In this document: piece by piece, positions 35,641 through 47,849 of the stretch
Position numbering within the stretch: position 1 is the stretch's first letter
How the letters are laid out: the number at the start of each line of letters is the position of its first letter
Assembly (NCBI GenBank): GCA_000469685.2
Contig: LS997564.1
Location: forward strand, 18,255,615-18,319,614
Length of the DNA stretch: 64,000 nucleotides
Direction of reading: 5' to 3'
DNA from: Haemonchus contortus
Lineage: Eukaryota > Nematoda > Chromadorea > Rhabditida > Trichostrongylidae
Translations under genes and position numbers: made by a program
The notes under the pieces: model-generated
Seen by the model: the letters and a program-made list of their open reading frames with translations, nothing else
Told to the model about the DNA's origin: nothing
The model's database searches: none

Positions 35641-38185
35641 GACGTATTTGTATTATACACTCAGAACTCTGAGCTTTGTAGGCGCTGGCTTTCCCACTAC
35701 TTAATAAAGCTTGTTTCCCTTGGTAAAGCTAAGGAAATGCTAGCTTTATTAATGTCCTTATACTAGACTCCTCCAAGGTCCATGACGAGATAGAAGCATA
35801 CTTGTGCTGCCAGCCTGACACTTGATCCTCAGACCGGCGGCACAACCTGGCAGTGTCCCTTTCCACCCTCCGTACTGCCATGAATATATTTAGTGGAAGC
35901 CGATAAGTGGCGCAGCCCAAAAAGAGATTGGTCATTCCTTGCAGGGTTTTATAGTTCCTACAGTAGCAACTTCCAATCAGCAACCACTGAGCTTAATTTC
36001 CGGTATCATTGGGCTGGTCACCTACTTCATCAAAATGATGACAGACCAAGCCTCTGACGGTCCTGGCGATCTCATTACAAGTCTTGCGATTCACTCTGAT
36101 TCTCAGAGTGCCTCCCGAGAATTGCAACGAGATCGCTAGGCAACGACTACCAACGAACACCCAGTGGAGTGAGTCGACTACTATTTTATTGTAAAATGTT
36201 TTCATATAGTGAAGCTTAGTTCAAGTGCAGGTGATGAGAGTTAGAGGAGGGGTGGGGAACGTGCTGCGGAATAAGTGACCCTTTTGGAAATCTCTCAACC
36301 GAACTGGAAGTTCTAAGTATCCAAGAGAGGAAAAGTTTAACTGTTCTTATTGAACTCGCCAGAGAAAGTTCCATGGTGTGGTTCTTATATAGCGGATTGT
36401 TCCACTTGACGGAAAACTGATTACTTCCGAAGGAATGCGGAACAATGTGAATGGGCACGTGAGCGTGTTGAATAAGCAAATGGAATTCGAACACACAAAC
36501 GAAAAACGAAAAGCTCTCCAAGTAAACGAGGTTAGCAAGAAATAAAGAAAGCGATTTTGAGGGTGTCATAGAGAATGACTGTCCCGAAAGTCCTGCTGAG
36601 TGCAGATGTGTCCTCGATAGAAATGAATAAAAAGCGCTGAACGTCGAGTGATTGACGATGGCCGATCACCTGTTTGATATCCCTATATAATGGACGTATT
36701 CGAAATGAAAATGAAACAAAATTTATACGATTCGCCTCTGATGGGCATATTTCGGCAAATAATTTGCCTATTCACAAAACGATTTCACGGGCCATTTCAA
36801 CGATTGGGTCAGTGGGAATGGAGCGTGACGGGGCGCTCGCTTACACAAGAACACACAAACCTTGGAATTCGAACTTTTCGAATGTCAGAACTACTACGAA
36901 TATCGAGAAAAGGCGGTCGATTGGTTTCCAGTAAAAACAGCTACGCTGGACGTACACTCAAGACACATTCCAGGGATTTCAAATGTGTTATACAGTTGAA
37001 ATAAAAAATTCTAATAAAAAATTCAGAAAAAAAATTAAATTAAAATAAACAAAACTTGTAAAGATAAAAATAAATAAAAAATAATAATAAAAATATGTAA
37101 AAAATATGTAAAAATATTAATAAACAAATAAATAAATAACATGAAAAATCAAATTCAGACTTGAAAAGCCTTTTTATTCATGTTCCCCTACAAAAATTAA
37201 CCCCTGTGACATATGTGTTGCATAAGAGATTTGAGGATGGGCCTGGTCGATTATTCTTCGGAATGCGCCCTGCATTCATCTGTCGCTTTAGATCCTGATG
37301 GTATCTGTTTACGTATGTCGCTATACAAAAGTGGATTGCAAGGCTCAGCTGACGTAAAATAAGTAGACGAATCTACCAGACGAATTTGATTCTTTCTAAG
37401 AAATGAAGAAATTCAGACATGAATGTAAGCCTTCGCTTCTCAGGAGGTCTTCCGCGCGGGAGCTTTATTCAAGGATCACGTGTATGGCAATGGAATGGAA
37501 CCCAATTCCGCTCGAAGTTGCAGCTACACGAACCACCCCTAGTGTGAGGCAAAGTATTACAAAACACGGAGTCGTCGGTTCCGACCCTATTATTCCGGGA
37601 AACGCTGCTAATCCAATTACTATGAACTGATCAAGTATCGTCTCGAGTACAATGAAGTAATTCATTCACTCCAAATACGGCAACAAACAGGTCTTGGAAG
37701 AAAAACTATGAAGTTGTTCAACAACCGGCCTCCTGATTCACTGCATAGGACAAAAACGAATTTAAGTATTCAGAACGATTCTACTACGATTATAGAAACT
37801 GCTCGAATGAAAACCTGAAAACCTCGGCTGGCTCGGGATCAATAAAACGAAGGAAAAAAGCTGAAATTCCGCCTCAATATAAGACCATAGCAACGAAATA
37901 AAATTCCGGCAGATGTCAGGAAAAATAAAATAAACACAGTGAAGAGCAGTGGGGTAACAAAACAAATAGCCTCAATTCGAAAAAAGGATCAGAATGGACT
38001 CTGCTATTTTTGTATTCAATTTTACTAATTGAATTGACGTGAGTGAAATGTTCCAATAGAGTAGGGTTTTTCTCATTTGTACTTTCTGCAAACGTAATTA
38101 GCTTCAATTAGATTTATTCACTTCAAAACAGTTTGCTAGCATCTTGAACTTCATCATCAGAAGTAAATCGAATTCGAGACATAGC
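35641..38185. other. Non-coding stretch with an A/T-rich patch
   Basis: 37000-37142 is almost pure A/T with repeated AAATAAA words. At 35729-36205 several frames are open on both strands; the minus-strand translations (words such as RRVERDTARLCRR) look like a decayed coding sequence, but I cannot assign them. Confidence 0.45.
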
Positions 38186-38189
38186 AAAT

Positions 38190-38446
38190 AATGGCCGCAT
38201 GACCGATGGTCACGGGTTCGAATCCCGGATCGTTATCCGCCTAGGCCAACCAAGCCTTTCATCTTTCCGGGGTCGGTTAATGGTACCAGATTCGTCTGGG
38301 AGGATAAAAGCACTGATTCGTACATCGGCTGACCACCACAAGTCATTGTATCGGCCACATACGCATTCATTACGCCACTACGTTTCTGAATGGAAGTCGA
38401 ATGCGGGGCGCATCCCTCAGATGGGATTGATCAACGCCCAAGACTT
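38190..38446 (+). mobile_element. SINE family 1, lacking the A box
   Basis: A perfect B box GGTTCGAATCC at 38215-38225 is followed by the family body: GGGGTCGGTTAATGGTACCA, GTACATCGGCTGACCACC, CACATACGCATTCAT, TTCTGAATGGAAGTCGA, and the end GGGATTGATCAACGCC. It is 5'-truncated by about 40 nt compared with the copy at 47586. Confidence 0.8.
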
Positions 38447-38449
38447 TAA

Positions 38450-41100
38450 GACTTTAGACCGATGATAAGATTAGATCTGGCTCCGGAGACCCAACAGAAT
38501 CTACACAGAAGCCTTTCAATTCTTTGCAGAAGCCTAAAGTCAACAAGGATGACTTTCAAATGATTTGGTAAGAGGTGTGGGTATGGAGGAGGAATCTGAA
38601 GGTGATGGCTGGCATCCTTAAAAAATCTGAATCTATTCCGTGTAAGATTATCTGTTTAGAAAATGTCGCAGATTAACTATGTAACTATGTAATTGAACTA
38701 TGTAATGGAAACGAACTTCTATGTCTGGGGATAGATGGCACAGAGCTAGAGAACTCCGTCAACTCGCACATTAATGGGCGGGATTGGCAGAACTCGAACT
38801 CTGCTTGCGGCACGGAAAAACTGTATTTTGCAGTAAAAATGCAACACGACGACTCCTAAGAAGGCAACTTTCCTTCCCACCTTATAAGTTGCAGAACTAA
38901 TCTGATCATGAACCGCGTTGACATTTGAGCCGTACAGAACGAGTTTCATGCGGAATCATGCTGTGCAGGCCAATGAAAAAGAATAGGGGGAAAGGCTTAA
39001 GGAATAAAAAATGGCTGGAAATAGAAGACAAGTAACCTGAGCTCCAGAAAACGTCATTCAGGAAAAAAAAACGCAATTTGATTCTGGGATTCGTGAAAAC
39101 CGATATTTCACAGTGCACAATTGAGTGACGGTGAGGTGAGAGAATTGCGAGCCCGAAAGAGGAATATGTATACTGATCAACAGGAGCCAGCCCACACGAG
39201 AGTGTCCGCTCAGAGAGGACGGGGGACGATCGGGGTAAACACACACAAATACACATATGTGCCCGTTGAGTGACTATTGGGAACGAATGACTGGCAAAAC
39301 TAGTTGTACATATGGCAGATGAATAGGAGTAGTCGAGATGTTTCATAGGAATAACATGGAAACTCCCAGAAAAACTCTCCCTCCACTAAACCGTGCTGCA
39401 GGGTGTCACTGCCAGTATCGGCTGAAGTGCCAACAAAAAACTGAAAGAAATGCTCGACAGAACAGCTATTGCTACCTCACCTCAGTGCTGACTTAGTTCG
39501 CTTACTGTTCAGCTTCCTCCGTATTCCATATTCCCCTTCTAAAACCAGTGGGGTGCATTCATTTGGGTGTCCAATTAAATGAAGAGACAAAAAAATAAGT
39601 AAATAAATAAAATAATTAAAATAAATAAATGAAGAGTAGCTGGTGACTCGGTCAAACGTTGCTGGCGTTATGCTATCTTTCATTGCTGTCTTGTTTTATG
39701 TCAACAACGGTGAACTCATGGTCAGGTGAATGCTCAAATAAGTAAACAAATAAACAGATACATAAATTAATAATGAAATAAACAAGTCAAATAGCAAATA
39801 GCGATGAGGCTGTAGAAGCCACTGGAAAAGTACCGGTGAGAAGAATGCAGTACGAACCAAAAAAATAAAAGGAAAAGGGAACAAAGATTGACCGTTTAAG
39901 GACGGTCTAGCCATTTAGAGGTATTTTTACTGATCACTGCCTGACCAGGCAGACAGAACTCCCATCCCTAGATGTCTTCTGATTGTATGGCTGTTATCCA
40001 TGAGGAACTATGGATCACGCCGTGCGCTCGGCTTCCATTCTGCGCCGCTCACTCTTCTATTTGAATGATAGACCAACTGCTGCGCTGTTTGCTCAGTACA
40101 TGGAAAATGCTTGTTTTTTTTGACGAGGCAACAAAACGGCAGCTTTCAAGTTTTATTTGGAGACAGGAGTCATCGCAGTGGACCAACAGAGTCAAGTACT
40201 CACTGGGATTTTGAGGAATTGATCAAACTTCCTTTTTTGTTGGATAACCGCCCAGTCTTAACTCCTGTTATCCATGAGTTCGAGTCAGTTTTGCAAATAT
40301 TCATCTAAGCGGCTAAAAATGGCCAAAAAGTAAGTGCCACTAAAAATTATCAACAGAAGTAAGCGCAAGAAAATCGGATAGGGACCTAAGTCCAAAAAAA
40401 TCTTCTGTTCATTCGCTGGGTAGGTTCTGTAGCGTGGAAATGAGTTGTACTCTTCAAATCATTCACTGAAAACTTAAATTTGTATTTTTATTCAATGATC
40501 AAGATGTAAAATGAGGACAAACGGTGAGCAACCAATCTCTTGTGCAACCACCGACGAGTTCAAGACAGAATTCAATTAATCGAAACTCGTGAGGACTCAA
40601 AAAAGAGGTGCCGATGGAGGCGGTCGTGTATGTGAGGAGGTTTTATGAATCGAAATTGCAAGGATCATTGGCGAGTGTGCCAAAGGCTTCCGCGTGAGGT
40701 CAGACAGGATGAGCGATTTTACAGTCACGCAACGTCTTTGTGGCCGGGTGAATGCGACCCGCGCCAGGGTCAGGCAGGCGGCTTGAATATTTAGAGGGGA
40801 TGGGAGCGTAACGAGGAGAAAAGGGGCACAGCATGGGGTAGTAGCGTACGAACGAAAAAATGGAGCTGGTTTGAGGAGATGAGGTGAGAAAAAAAGTTGA
40901 GCACTTGAAGGAAACATTTCTCTGGTTTTTTCCTCAGTTCTTCTGTTCCTCAGAGGTTTCTCAGCCAAAAATAAGAAACGCCACCGTCACTAGAATGTGA
41001 GCAAGTGTAGTTCAGGCTCCAGGCTTTGGAGGCATGCCAATGAAGACGAGACGAAAAACAGGCGGTTCTTATGTGATTAACCTGAGACGGATCTAGAACC
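38450..41100. other. Non-coding stretch
   Basis: AT-rich words AATAAATAAA near 39595-39630 and 39735-39790. Frames up to 146 codons at 38906-39346 (-) have no recognisable family. Confidence 0.45.
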
Positions 41101-41120
41101 AGGTCATGTAATCACCTGTA

Positions 41121-44100
41121 TCACCTGTCGTCCCGTTGATCGTCGATTTCCTCGAGCGGGCGCCAGTAACGTCTCCATTCGTCCCTGTTACGAGCCAGAG
41201 TGGTCCAATGAATCGCTCCAGGGACACGAGGATCAGCATTCCTTTCGTTCAGAGCTTTCGTGAAGAAGTCTGACCATCTCGTTGGCGGCCTTCCTGGAGT
41301 TCGTTTGATGTCCCGAGGGATCCAGTCAGTAACCGCCCTGGTCCAACGGTCATCACTATATCGCATAACGTGTCCGGCCCACCTGATCTTCGATTTCTTG
41401 GCGTGGTCAACGGCATCCCTGATCTTCGTTCGTTGACGGAGCTCGGAACTCCGGATTCCCTTCTGCACTTGCGTGTACAGGGAAATTCCGAGCATCGTCC
41501 TTTCCAAAGCGCGTTGAGCAACGCTGACAGCATGCTCATCCTGCTTTCGTAGAGTCCAAGTCTCTGAGGCGTACGTCAAAGCAGGAAGAACAGCAGTGTC
41601 GAAAAGGTGAGCGCGGAGCCGGATGTTCTTGGTCTTCTTCACTACTCCCTCGATATTCTTAAATGCTCCCCACGCAGCGCGTTTCCTTCTGCACAGCTCC
41701 GGAGCTAGGTCGTTCATCATGTTGACTTCCCGACCTAGATACACATAGCTAGAGCATTCAGAGATATTCTTTCCGTTTAGCGTGAAGGGAGCATCAGGTA
41801 CCAAACCGTTTTTCATGAACATCGTCTTCGTTAAGTTCAGTCTCAATCCGATCTTTCCACAAGCATTGTCAAACTCGGCCAGCATTCGTTCCGCCTGCTC
41901 GATGTTCGGTGTTATGAGAACGATGTCGTCTGCAAAGCGGAGGTGATGTAGATAGCGGCCGTCGACCTTCACTCCCAAGTCTTCCCATTCCAAATGACGC
42001 ATGATATTCTCGAGAGCGGCACTGAAAAGTTTGGGCGATATGGTATCGCCCTGCCGGACACCTCTCTTCACGTTGATAATGACTTCCTTGTAGAATGGTG
42101 AAATCCTGGTCGTAAAGTTGTCGTAGAGCTCACGAAGCATCCCTATATATTGAGCAGGAACACCCTGGTTGCTCTGGGCTTCAATTACCGCTTCTGTCTC
42201 GACAGTGTCAAAGGCTTTCTTCAAATCGATGAACGTAAGACATAGCGGCATTTTGTACTCTCGCGATACTTCAATGAGCCTTGTTAGGGTGTGGATATGA
42301 TCGATTGTACTGAACCCTTTCCGAAACCCTGCTTGCTCGCATGGCTGTCCTTCATCTAATATTCTGCCAATCCTGTTTAGGATGACACGAGTGAAAAGCT
42401 TGTAGATTACGGACAGCAGGCAGATTGGGCGATAATTGCCAATATCGTCTGGATCTCCCTTTTTGTACAGCAATACAGTCTTGCTAGTTTTCCACGACGT
42501 GGGTACTTTGCATTCCGATAGGTACCGCGTGAAGAGCCTAGCCAGAGTTTTGATGATGACTTGTGGTATACTCTTCAGATGTTCTGGTTTGATCCTATCG
42601 GGACCGGGCGCTGTACAGTTCTTCATCGACTTGATGGCATGTCGTATTTCGGAAGGGAGAACCGAAGGAGCGATATATTCGTCTTGCCTGAGATGGTGAG
42701 TAGGCAGGTAGACGTGGCTGTCGAAGAGATCCGAGTAGAAGTCGTAGATGACCTTCTCCATTGCCCTCCGGGATGCAGTAACGGTTCCGTCAGGACGACG
42801 AAGGGAGGTCATCTTGGTCTTGTAGTTGGCGAAGCTCCGTCGGGCTTTGCGAATGCTCCTTCCGGCCTCGGCGGCTTCGTCCATGACTGCTGCTCTTCTC
42901 TCTTTCAGATCTTCCTTTATCGCTTCTCTGCATTGCTTCGCAAGTTCGGACGTTTGTTGATAATTGCCTGTAGCTCGCGCGATTCCACGCTGGCGTATCA
43001 GCTCGAGAGTCTTCGAAGAGAGTCGTCTCTTGGCTACTTGTGGACTCTCAGCTTTTCTAGCGCTATCGTGAAGATGTTCGACGAGCCGGTTGTACTCATC
43101 ATCGATGTTGTCGATAACGGAATCTTCCCATTTACTCGCAAGGGAAGCGAAGTGGTCCCAGTTGATGGAGGTCTTGGGGCTTCGTTTCCGAAACTTCATA
43201 GCTCTCTCCCCACGCACTGAGAAGCAGAATCTAGCGCGGAGGAGGCGATGGTCCGATCCCGTGTAGAACTTCGGAACAACAGCGATGTCGGTCAGGCAAA
43301 ATCTCCGATTGAAGATGATGTGGTCTATTTCATTATGGAACTGTCCACCAGGTGACTCCCATGTCCATCTTAAATGAGAGGGCTTCTGGAACTGCGAGTT
43401 ACCATGGATGGTGTGGGTCGTCATGATAAACTCGGACAGCATTTCACCCTGTTCATTCCATTCCACTCCGTGAGTCCCGATGTGAAGCTCTTCAGCCGTT
43501 CTTCTGGGGCCAATCTTGGCGTTAAAGTCACCGACGATGACCTTGAAGAAAGTGTGGTCTTCTCTGTAGAGCCTCTCCAGATCCATATAAAACGCTTCCA
43601 ACTCCTCTTCTTCGTAGCTCGATGTTGGTGCGTAAGCAACGAAGATGGTTAGAGCTGGGGTTGAGCCACATCTTCTTAATCGCAAACGTCCGATTCGGGT
43701 TGTTAAGCTTTCGTACGAATCGATGTTCATGGCCAAGTGCGTGTTGACGAGGACACCTACGCCGCCGACGCCTTTACTGTCGCATGTTCCAAGGAACAGT
43801 TCTTCTCCAGTCTCAAATACAGCGTGCAGCGGGCGATGCCTTCTCGTCTCGGTCAGTCCGATGACGTCGTACTTGATCTTCCTAGCTTGCATCATCAGGT
43901 CTTCTATACACGCTTCCGATGCAAGCGTCCGTGCGTTGAAAGTACAGATCGCCATCTTAGTCCTTCTCCTTTTGGGCAGCCTGTTTTGGCCCTGAGATTT
44001 TAGCAGCCTTTCCAGAGCGGTCCTACCCAACGCTGCCATATTGGGGGCTCCCTCAGGTTCAGGGGAATGAGGCCCATTTTTATTACTGTTTCTGGCGGTA

Positions 44101-44357
44101 AAAGAAAAAACCCATCGTGTAGCTTGCCAGGCTCTGACGTGGGGGGTTGGACAAGGGGCTTTGTTTTTGGAGGCGGCCCCGAATCGCCTCCCAGATACTT
44201 CCCAGTGTGACTTGTTCGTCACTCGAATGCAAGCTTTTGGCCGAGTCGATGGGCAGGATACCAACTGCACCCACAGACTCTCCACACACGTATGCGTGGA
44301 TCGCCTGCGAGGAACAGAGGGTATATCGACCCAGCACAGCAGAATCAAGGAGTCCAT
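41121..44357 (-). CDS. RTE ORF2: endonuclease-reverse transcriptase (1078 codons, intact)
   Basis: Drives target-primed reverse transcription: the endonuclease nicks the target and the polymerase copies element RNA onto it. Endonuclease domain, about residues 135-380: NARTL (141), catalytic E170 in [15 protein letters not shown] (275-283), and [11 protein letters not shown] with D369/H370. Reverse transcriptase, about 580-890: [15 protein letters not shown] (581), [16 protein letters not shown] (630), [10 protein letters not shown] (678), D711 in [15 protein letters not shown] (766), the catalytic FADD (808-811) and YLGREV. The C-terminus has the RTE-type WAGHVMR and WTRAVTDW region. There are no internal stops. 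The first 134 residues lack a domain, and M107 or M135 are plausible true starts. Intactness and the perfect target duplication suggest recent insertion. Confidence 0.95.
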   Translation of the reverse strand: MDSLILLCWVDIPSVPRRRSTHTCVESLWVQLVSCPSTRPKACIRVTNKSHWEVSGRRFGAASKNKAPCPTPHVRAWQATRWVFSFTARNSNKNGPHSPEPEGAPNMAALGRTALERLLKSQGQNRLPKRRRTKMAICTFNARTLASEACIEDLMMQARKIKYDVIGLTETRRHRPLHAVFETGEELFLGTCDSKGVGGVGVLVNTHLAMNIDSYESLTTRIGRLRLRRCGSTPALTIFVAYAPTSSYEEEELEAFYMDLERLYREDHTFFKVIVGDFNAKIGPRRTAEELHIGTHGVEWNEQGEMLSEFIMTTHTIHGNSQFQKPSHLRWTWESPGGQFHNEIDHIIFNRRFCLTDIAVVPKFYTGSDHRLLRARFCFSVRGERAMKFRKRSPKTSINWDHFASLASKWEDSVIDNIDDEYNRLVEHLHDSARKAESPQVAKRRLSSKTLELIRQRGIARATGNYQQTSELAKQCREAIKEDLKERRAAVMDEAAEAGRSIRKARRSFANYKTKMTSLRRPDGTVTASRRAMEKVIYDFYSDLFDSHVYLPTHHLRQDEYIAPSVLPSEIRHAIKSMKNCTAPGPDRIKPEHLKSIPQVIIKTLARLFTRYLSECKVPTSWKTSKTVLLYKKGDPDDIGNYRPICLLSVIYKLFTRVILNRIGRILDEGQPCEQAGFRKGFSTIDHIHTLTRLIEVSREYKMPLCLTFIDLKKAFDTVETEAVIEAQSNQGVPAQYIGMLRELYDNFTTRISPFYKEVIINVKRGVRQGDTISPKLFSAALENIMRHLEWEDLGVKVDGRYLHHLRFADDIVLITPNIEQAERMLAEFDNACGKIGLRLNLTKTMFMKNGLVPDAPFTLNGKNISECSSYVYLGREVNMMNDLAPELCRRKRAAWGAFKNIEGVVKKTKNIRLRAHLFDTAVLPALTYASETWTLRKQDEHAVSVAQRALERTMLGISLYTQVQKGIRSSELRQRTKIRDAVDHAKKSKIRWAGHVMRYSDDRWTRAVTDWIPRDIKRTPGRPPTRWSDFFTKALNERNADPRVPGAIHWTTLARNRDEWRRYWRPLEEIDDQRDDR

Positions 44358-44430
44358 CCCCTGAATCCACCTGCGTCTCTGGGCAAGTACTGGTGACTTT
44401 TGGTCGGCGATTAACTCCCCTATCCGCCAC
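44083..44430 (-). CDS. Possible upstream overlapping ORF of the RTE element
   Basis: A 115-codon frame in the leader and first part of the element, in a different phase from ORF2 and overlapping it. Some RTE elements, including RTE-1 of C. elegans, have a small ORF1 just before or overlapping ORF2. The translation has no domain I recognise, so it may equally be a chance frame. Confidence 0.3.
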   Translation of the reverse strand: MADRGVNRRPKVTSTCPETQVDSGDGLLDSAVLGRYTLCSSQAIHAYVCGESVGAVGILPIDSAKSLHSSDEQVTLGSIWEAIRGRLQKQSPLSNPPRQSLASYTMGFFFYRQKQ

Positions 44431-44470
44431 CTGGGGACGCCCTACGTAGCCTCGTCACTAACCGGCTGGG

Positions 44471-44506
44471 GATCCTTCAGTGAGAGAGAACTCAGTGAAG
44501 GAGATC
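44471..44506 (-). other. Hairpin in the RTE 5' leader
   Basis: 44471-44484 pairs with 44491-44506 (about 13 pairs, one G-G mismatch, a 2-nt bulge) around a 6-nt loop, only a few bases from the inferred 5' end of the element. Structured 5' ends, sometimes self-cleaving, are known in some non-LTR elements. No ribozyme fold is claimed here. Confidence 0.55.
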
Positions 44507-44521
44507 CGTAGAGGTCATGTA

Positions 44522-47233
44522 GTAATGGTAGTAAAAAAGTGAGGCAACGTAAGGAGTGCAGTGCCATCCCCATTAGTCTTCCAGGAACCGAGGCGTTATC
44601 GACTGAGGCTTGAAGACAATTACAAGTACTATCGAAGTACATATTGCAGCTCTTAAACCGATTATTAAATCGTTGTTCATGGATTGTGCAGATTCTGGGC
44701 TTTTGCTGAAAAGAACTCGAGCCAGCCGAAACATTCTGGTGAGGGAGCATCTCACTTATGGTGAAGAACCTTTCGCATCACCCCATATACAAGCGCGACA
44801 TAGGTTCTCTTGGAACGATACGTTGTGGAAGGTTCTATGAGGGTAATTCAAAAGTTCCACGCTATAAGAAGGGTAGCAGCTATTGCTTGTTAGTCGGGAA
44901 AGGGCTCGGGATAAAAAAACACGAAGGAAATCTGAAAATGCCAGTTTACGGAAGGCTCAAGGCTCAGGCTAGGCTCAATTTGTGTTTTTAGGATTGCGTT
45001 CGCTCGAGACCAAAAAGGTGTAACGCCAAGGGCAACCGCTATAATCAGAATGGTCCCAAAATTTGGCTCGATATTCACCTACGACAACCAAGTTTTTCAT
45101 CATCAATGACTGCAATTTGGTGAGACAACTAGTCAAAATCGCCGCGCACACCGCATCCCAAAACAAACTGATCGGAACTCAGATCATGCCGTCTCCCTCT
45201 CTATGTCGATGAGCAGAAGGCATCTTTACCGGTCAACACTTTCAAAATAGCGAATCGTTCAAAACTACGAAAAAAACATGGGACATTTCGAAAAATGTTG
45301 TTTGGACTAACATTCCAATTGAAATGGGACAGGTAGGTAGGAACAAGAATAGTTAGGGAACCACTGCTTCCGGAGGAATTACTGAACTGGAACTGAGAAG
45401 ACTTCCGGATAAAGACTTCTTTAATACGAGTACTTCAGAGCCAAGATGAGGTACGAGGAAATTAGCAGGAAAGAGCCAGGGAAAGAGGTGAAAGAGGAAG
45501 AGAAAGAAAGAGAAAGAGAGAGAGAGAGCACGGCGTCTATTCTGAACAGAATGGTTTATAATGAGAAGATGATCACCTCAAGTTCATAATTCGATCAAAT
45601 GGCAGTTCAAAAACTGGCTCATCAGCAGTATAAACTAAAAAATTACTGAAATTTAACAGAAAAATCAACTGCTAAAATAAGGGAAAAGGCTGAAAATGAA
45701 TCCAATGCCAGGAGTTTATAAATGAATTCCGAGCGTTGTCACAGAGCAGAATATAATATTTGCTGAAGCTGGAAATTCCGAGCAACCTATGAGTGACTTT
45801 TTTCAGCCCTACTCTGCGATTCATTCAGTTGCGTCAGCGAACCAGTCAACAGGTAGGTAAGTAAACAAATGAAACCAGTAGCCAGTAATTGTTCGCATTA
45901 TTTGCTCGACAAGAGAAAATAATTTTCAGTATCGAACTTCGAACAAGTGTTGTTTTTTCTAGAGCCTCAGTGGAAATAACCTAATAAGAGGGGAGAAACG
46001 TCTGACAAAACATCAAAGAATGGCACATATAAGGAACAAGAACTGTCAGAAGGAACTAAGAAAAATGTGTTCAGAAACAGTTAGATGACCAAAAAGCAGC
46101 TACATAAATCTCATTGTCGCGTAGCTATCACATCGAGCACGGGTACGGGGTGATTGAGGAACAAGTTTTCGGACCGGGGGACGACTTAGCGGCCGGGAAG
46201 CAAGAATCCCGAATGTATTTGCGGATTACGACGGAAGAATTCTCCCCAACATCACTAATCAGCTGGACATCAACAGAAAACACCGCATTACTACAGAAAA
46301 AAGCTGGGGTTGGGGATTGCGAGAAGTACCTTTTGTCAGGGAGGCGCTTTCAATTCCCCAAAGGTGGAGATCACTCGGCTCTGTTCAATCGCCCCAAGAG
46401 CAATTTAGGAAGAGTGCAGATGAAGATTTCACCCAAGAAAATTGAGGAAAGGATCGTTGGTGATTGAAAGGGCGGCAGGTTTTCCTGAAAAGAGATAATC
46501 AAGTATCGGTCCGTCTCCCACGATGCCCCAACTTCTCCTGCCGCCCGAATCCATCTGAACGATGAGTATCGAATGGTGGCGGTTAACTAAAATAAGTTTG
46601 AAGGTGAAGTAAAGAAGTCAAGAAGACAGACAGTGGCGGCGGCATTAACTAGGGAGAGCTCATACAAAGCAAAATGCTATCAAATTGGATTCCCAGGACC
46701 GTCAATTCCAATACGAGCACCTCAATTTTGACCTGATTTTTGACAAAAATTTTGGTGAATTATTTTCGAAGTTTCGTTAGTCGCGGACCAAGTGGCATCC
46801 TTCAACTTTTAAACCTATCACATAAGTCAGCTTACAAAATGCTGACTGATCAGGAAGAAAGTGTCGTGAAAAAGGCAAGAAGGAAAGCGGAAATCGGAAT
46901 TAACCATAGAAGATTTCAAAAATGAGAAAGAGAATACTACATATTTCACGTAGTTCCTTTTCAGCACCGCTACAGACAATTGAAAGAACTGAACTTGTCG
47001 ATTACGAAAGAGAAACTAAGAAAGGGAATGATAAGATAGTCTAAGGGACCTGCGTTAATCCTGTGACAATGACGTCACTACCGTCCCATGCCCTTCAGAT
47101 CACCAGATCATAATATAATCGATATTTTCGAATGATGGTCACAAGTTGAGTGACGAGCCACATTGAGCGCACCGACTTGAAAGATTTCCACCTGAAAGAA
47201 ACCTCTATTCATTATTTATCTATTTACTTATCT
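44522..47233. other. Non-coding stretch with a GA-rich repeat
   Basis: 45481-45528 is a purine repeat (GAAAGA then (GA)n). 46114-46467 (+) is open for 117 codons with no recognisable family and no supporting signal. Confidence 0.45.
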
Positions 47234-47243
47234 GTTGTTTACT

Positions 47244-47550
47244 TGTGAAAATGTAGTTGGGTCAGCGATCTTTTGTGCTCTGCATCTCTGACACCGACGG
47301 CAGAGTGTATAGAGATTGCAGAAATGGATTCCTCCCCTTCTGAAAGTTAGGGGAGGAGCTCCAAGGTGGGAAGGATGATCATCTCGAGCAAAAAGCTGGG
47401 ATGGGGTAAGAATTGAACATCCAATTGGTTCACCCGCCCCTAACTTTCAGAAGGAAAGGAGCTCCGGGATGGGTGAGATGATTAGATGGGGTAAGAATTG
47501 AAGAGACGCAAACGCAAAACACCCTGGCACCTCTCAACTTCATTTTCACC
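47244..47550 (+). mobile_element. MITE family 2, copy 1
   Basis: Ends TGTGAAAATGTAGTTGGG and, complemented, GGTGAAAATGAAGTTGAGAG, form an imperfect inverted repeat of about 20-25 bp. The interior aligns with 48901-49230. Each copy holds two internal repeats of GGGGAGGAGCTCC...GATGGGGTAAGAA. It is flanked by TTGTTTACT (47235-47243) and TTATTTACT (47552-47560), a 9-bp duplication with one mismatch. No coding capacity. Confidence 0.75.
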
Positions 47551-47585
47551 TTTATTTACTTGTTTGCTTTTTATTTTTTATTGTT

Positions 47586-47849
47586 GGGCGGAGGTGGTGT
47601 AGTGGCAAGTGGCACACTATATCATACGCACGGTGAGAGGTTCAAATCCCGGATCGATGCCTGCCCAAGCCAATCAAGCCTTCCACATCCCTCCGGGGTC
47701 GGTTAATTGGTACCAGACTTGTCTGACTTGTACATCGGCTAACCACCGCAAGCCATTGTGAAGGCCACATACGCACTCATACGCCACTACGATTCTGAAT
47801 GGAAATCGAGTGCAGGGGCGCATCCCTCAGACGGGATTGATTAACGCCA
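47586..47849 (+). mobile_element. tRNA-derived SINE (family 1), full-length reference copy
   Basis: The 5' head GGGCGGAGGTGGTGTAGTGG contains an A-box-like TAGTGGCAAGTGG (47600-47612). A B box GGTTCAAATCC follows at 47639-47649, the spacing of a tRNA gene. The roughly 200-bp body is shared with six to eight other copies in the window: TCCGGGGTCGGTTAATTGG, TACCAGACTTGTCTG, TACATCGGCTAACCACCGC, CACATACGCACTCATACGCC, GATTCTGAATGGAAATCGAG and the end GGGATTGATTAACGCC. No open frame. It would be transcribed by Pol III and mobilised by a LINE; RTE elements such as the one at 41-44.5 kb are a candidate partner, but no shared 3' tail is obvious. Confidence 0.9.

Larger units (their letters stand above)
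41101..44521 (-). mobile_element. RTE-clade non-LTR retrotransposon, apparently full length
   Basis: The element proper is 41111-44511 (about 3.4 kb), bracketed by the 10-bp direct repeat AGGTCATGTA at 41101-41110 and 44512-44521. RTE elements are about 3.3 kb, have one main ORF with an apurinic-type endonuclease and a reverse transcriptase, a very short 3' UTR and a short tandem tail. All are seen: the 3' end after the stop is only some 10 nt, with the repeated word CAGGTGAT at the tail. The 5' leader is about 150 nt. The target repeat may extend as an imperfect GATC...AGGTCATGTA. Confidence 0.85.

Noticed and set aside
35729..36205. Degraded retroelement coding sequence
   Set aside because: Minus-strand translations look vaguely coding, but no RT, endonuclease, integrase or protease motif can be pointed to.
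42561..43220. 219-codon open frame on the plus strand
   Set aside because: It is antisense to the reverse transcriptase and endonuclease region of the RTE ORF, whose motifs are unambiguous on the minus strand.
46114..46467. 117-codon frame as a host gene
   Set aside because: Unrecognised translation, ordinary composition and no splice signals. A frame of this length is expected by chance in 64 kb.
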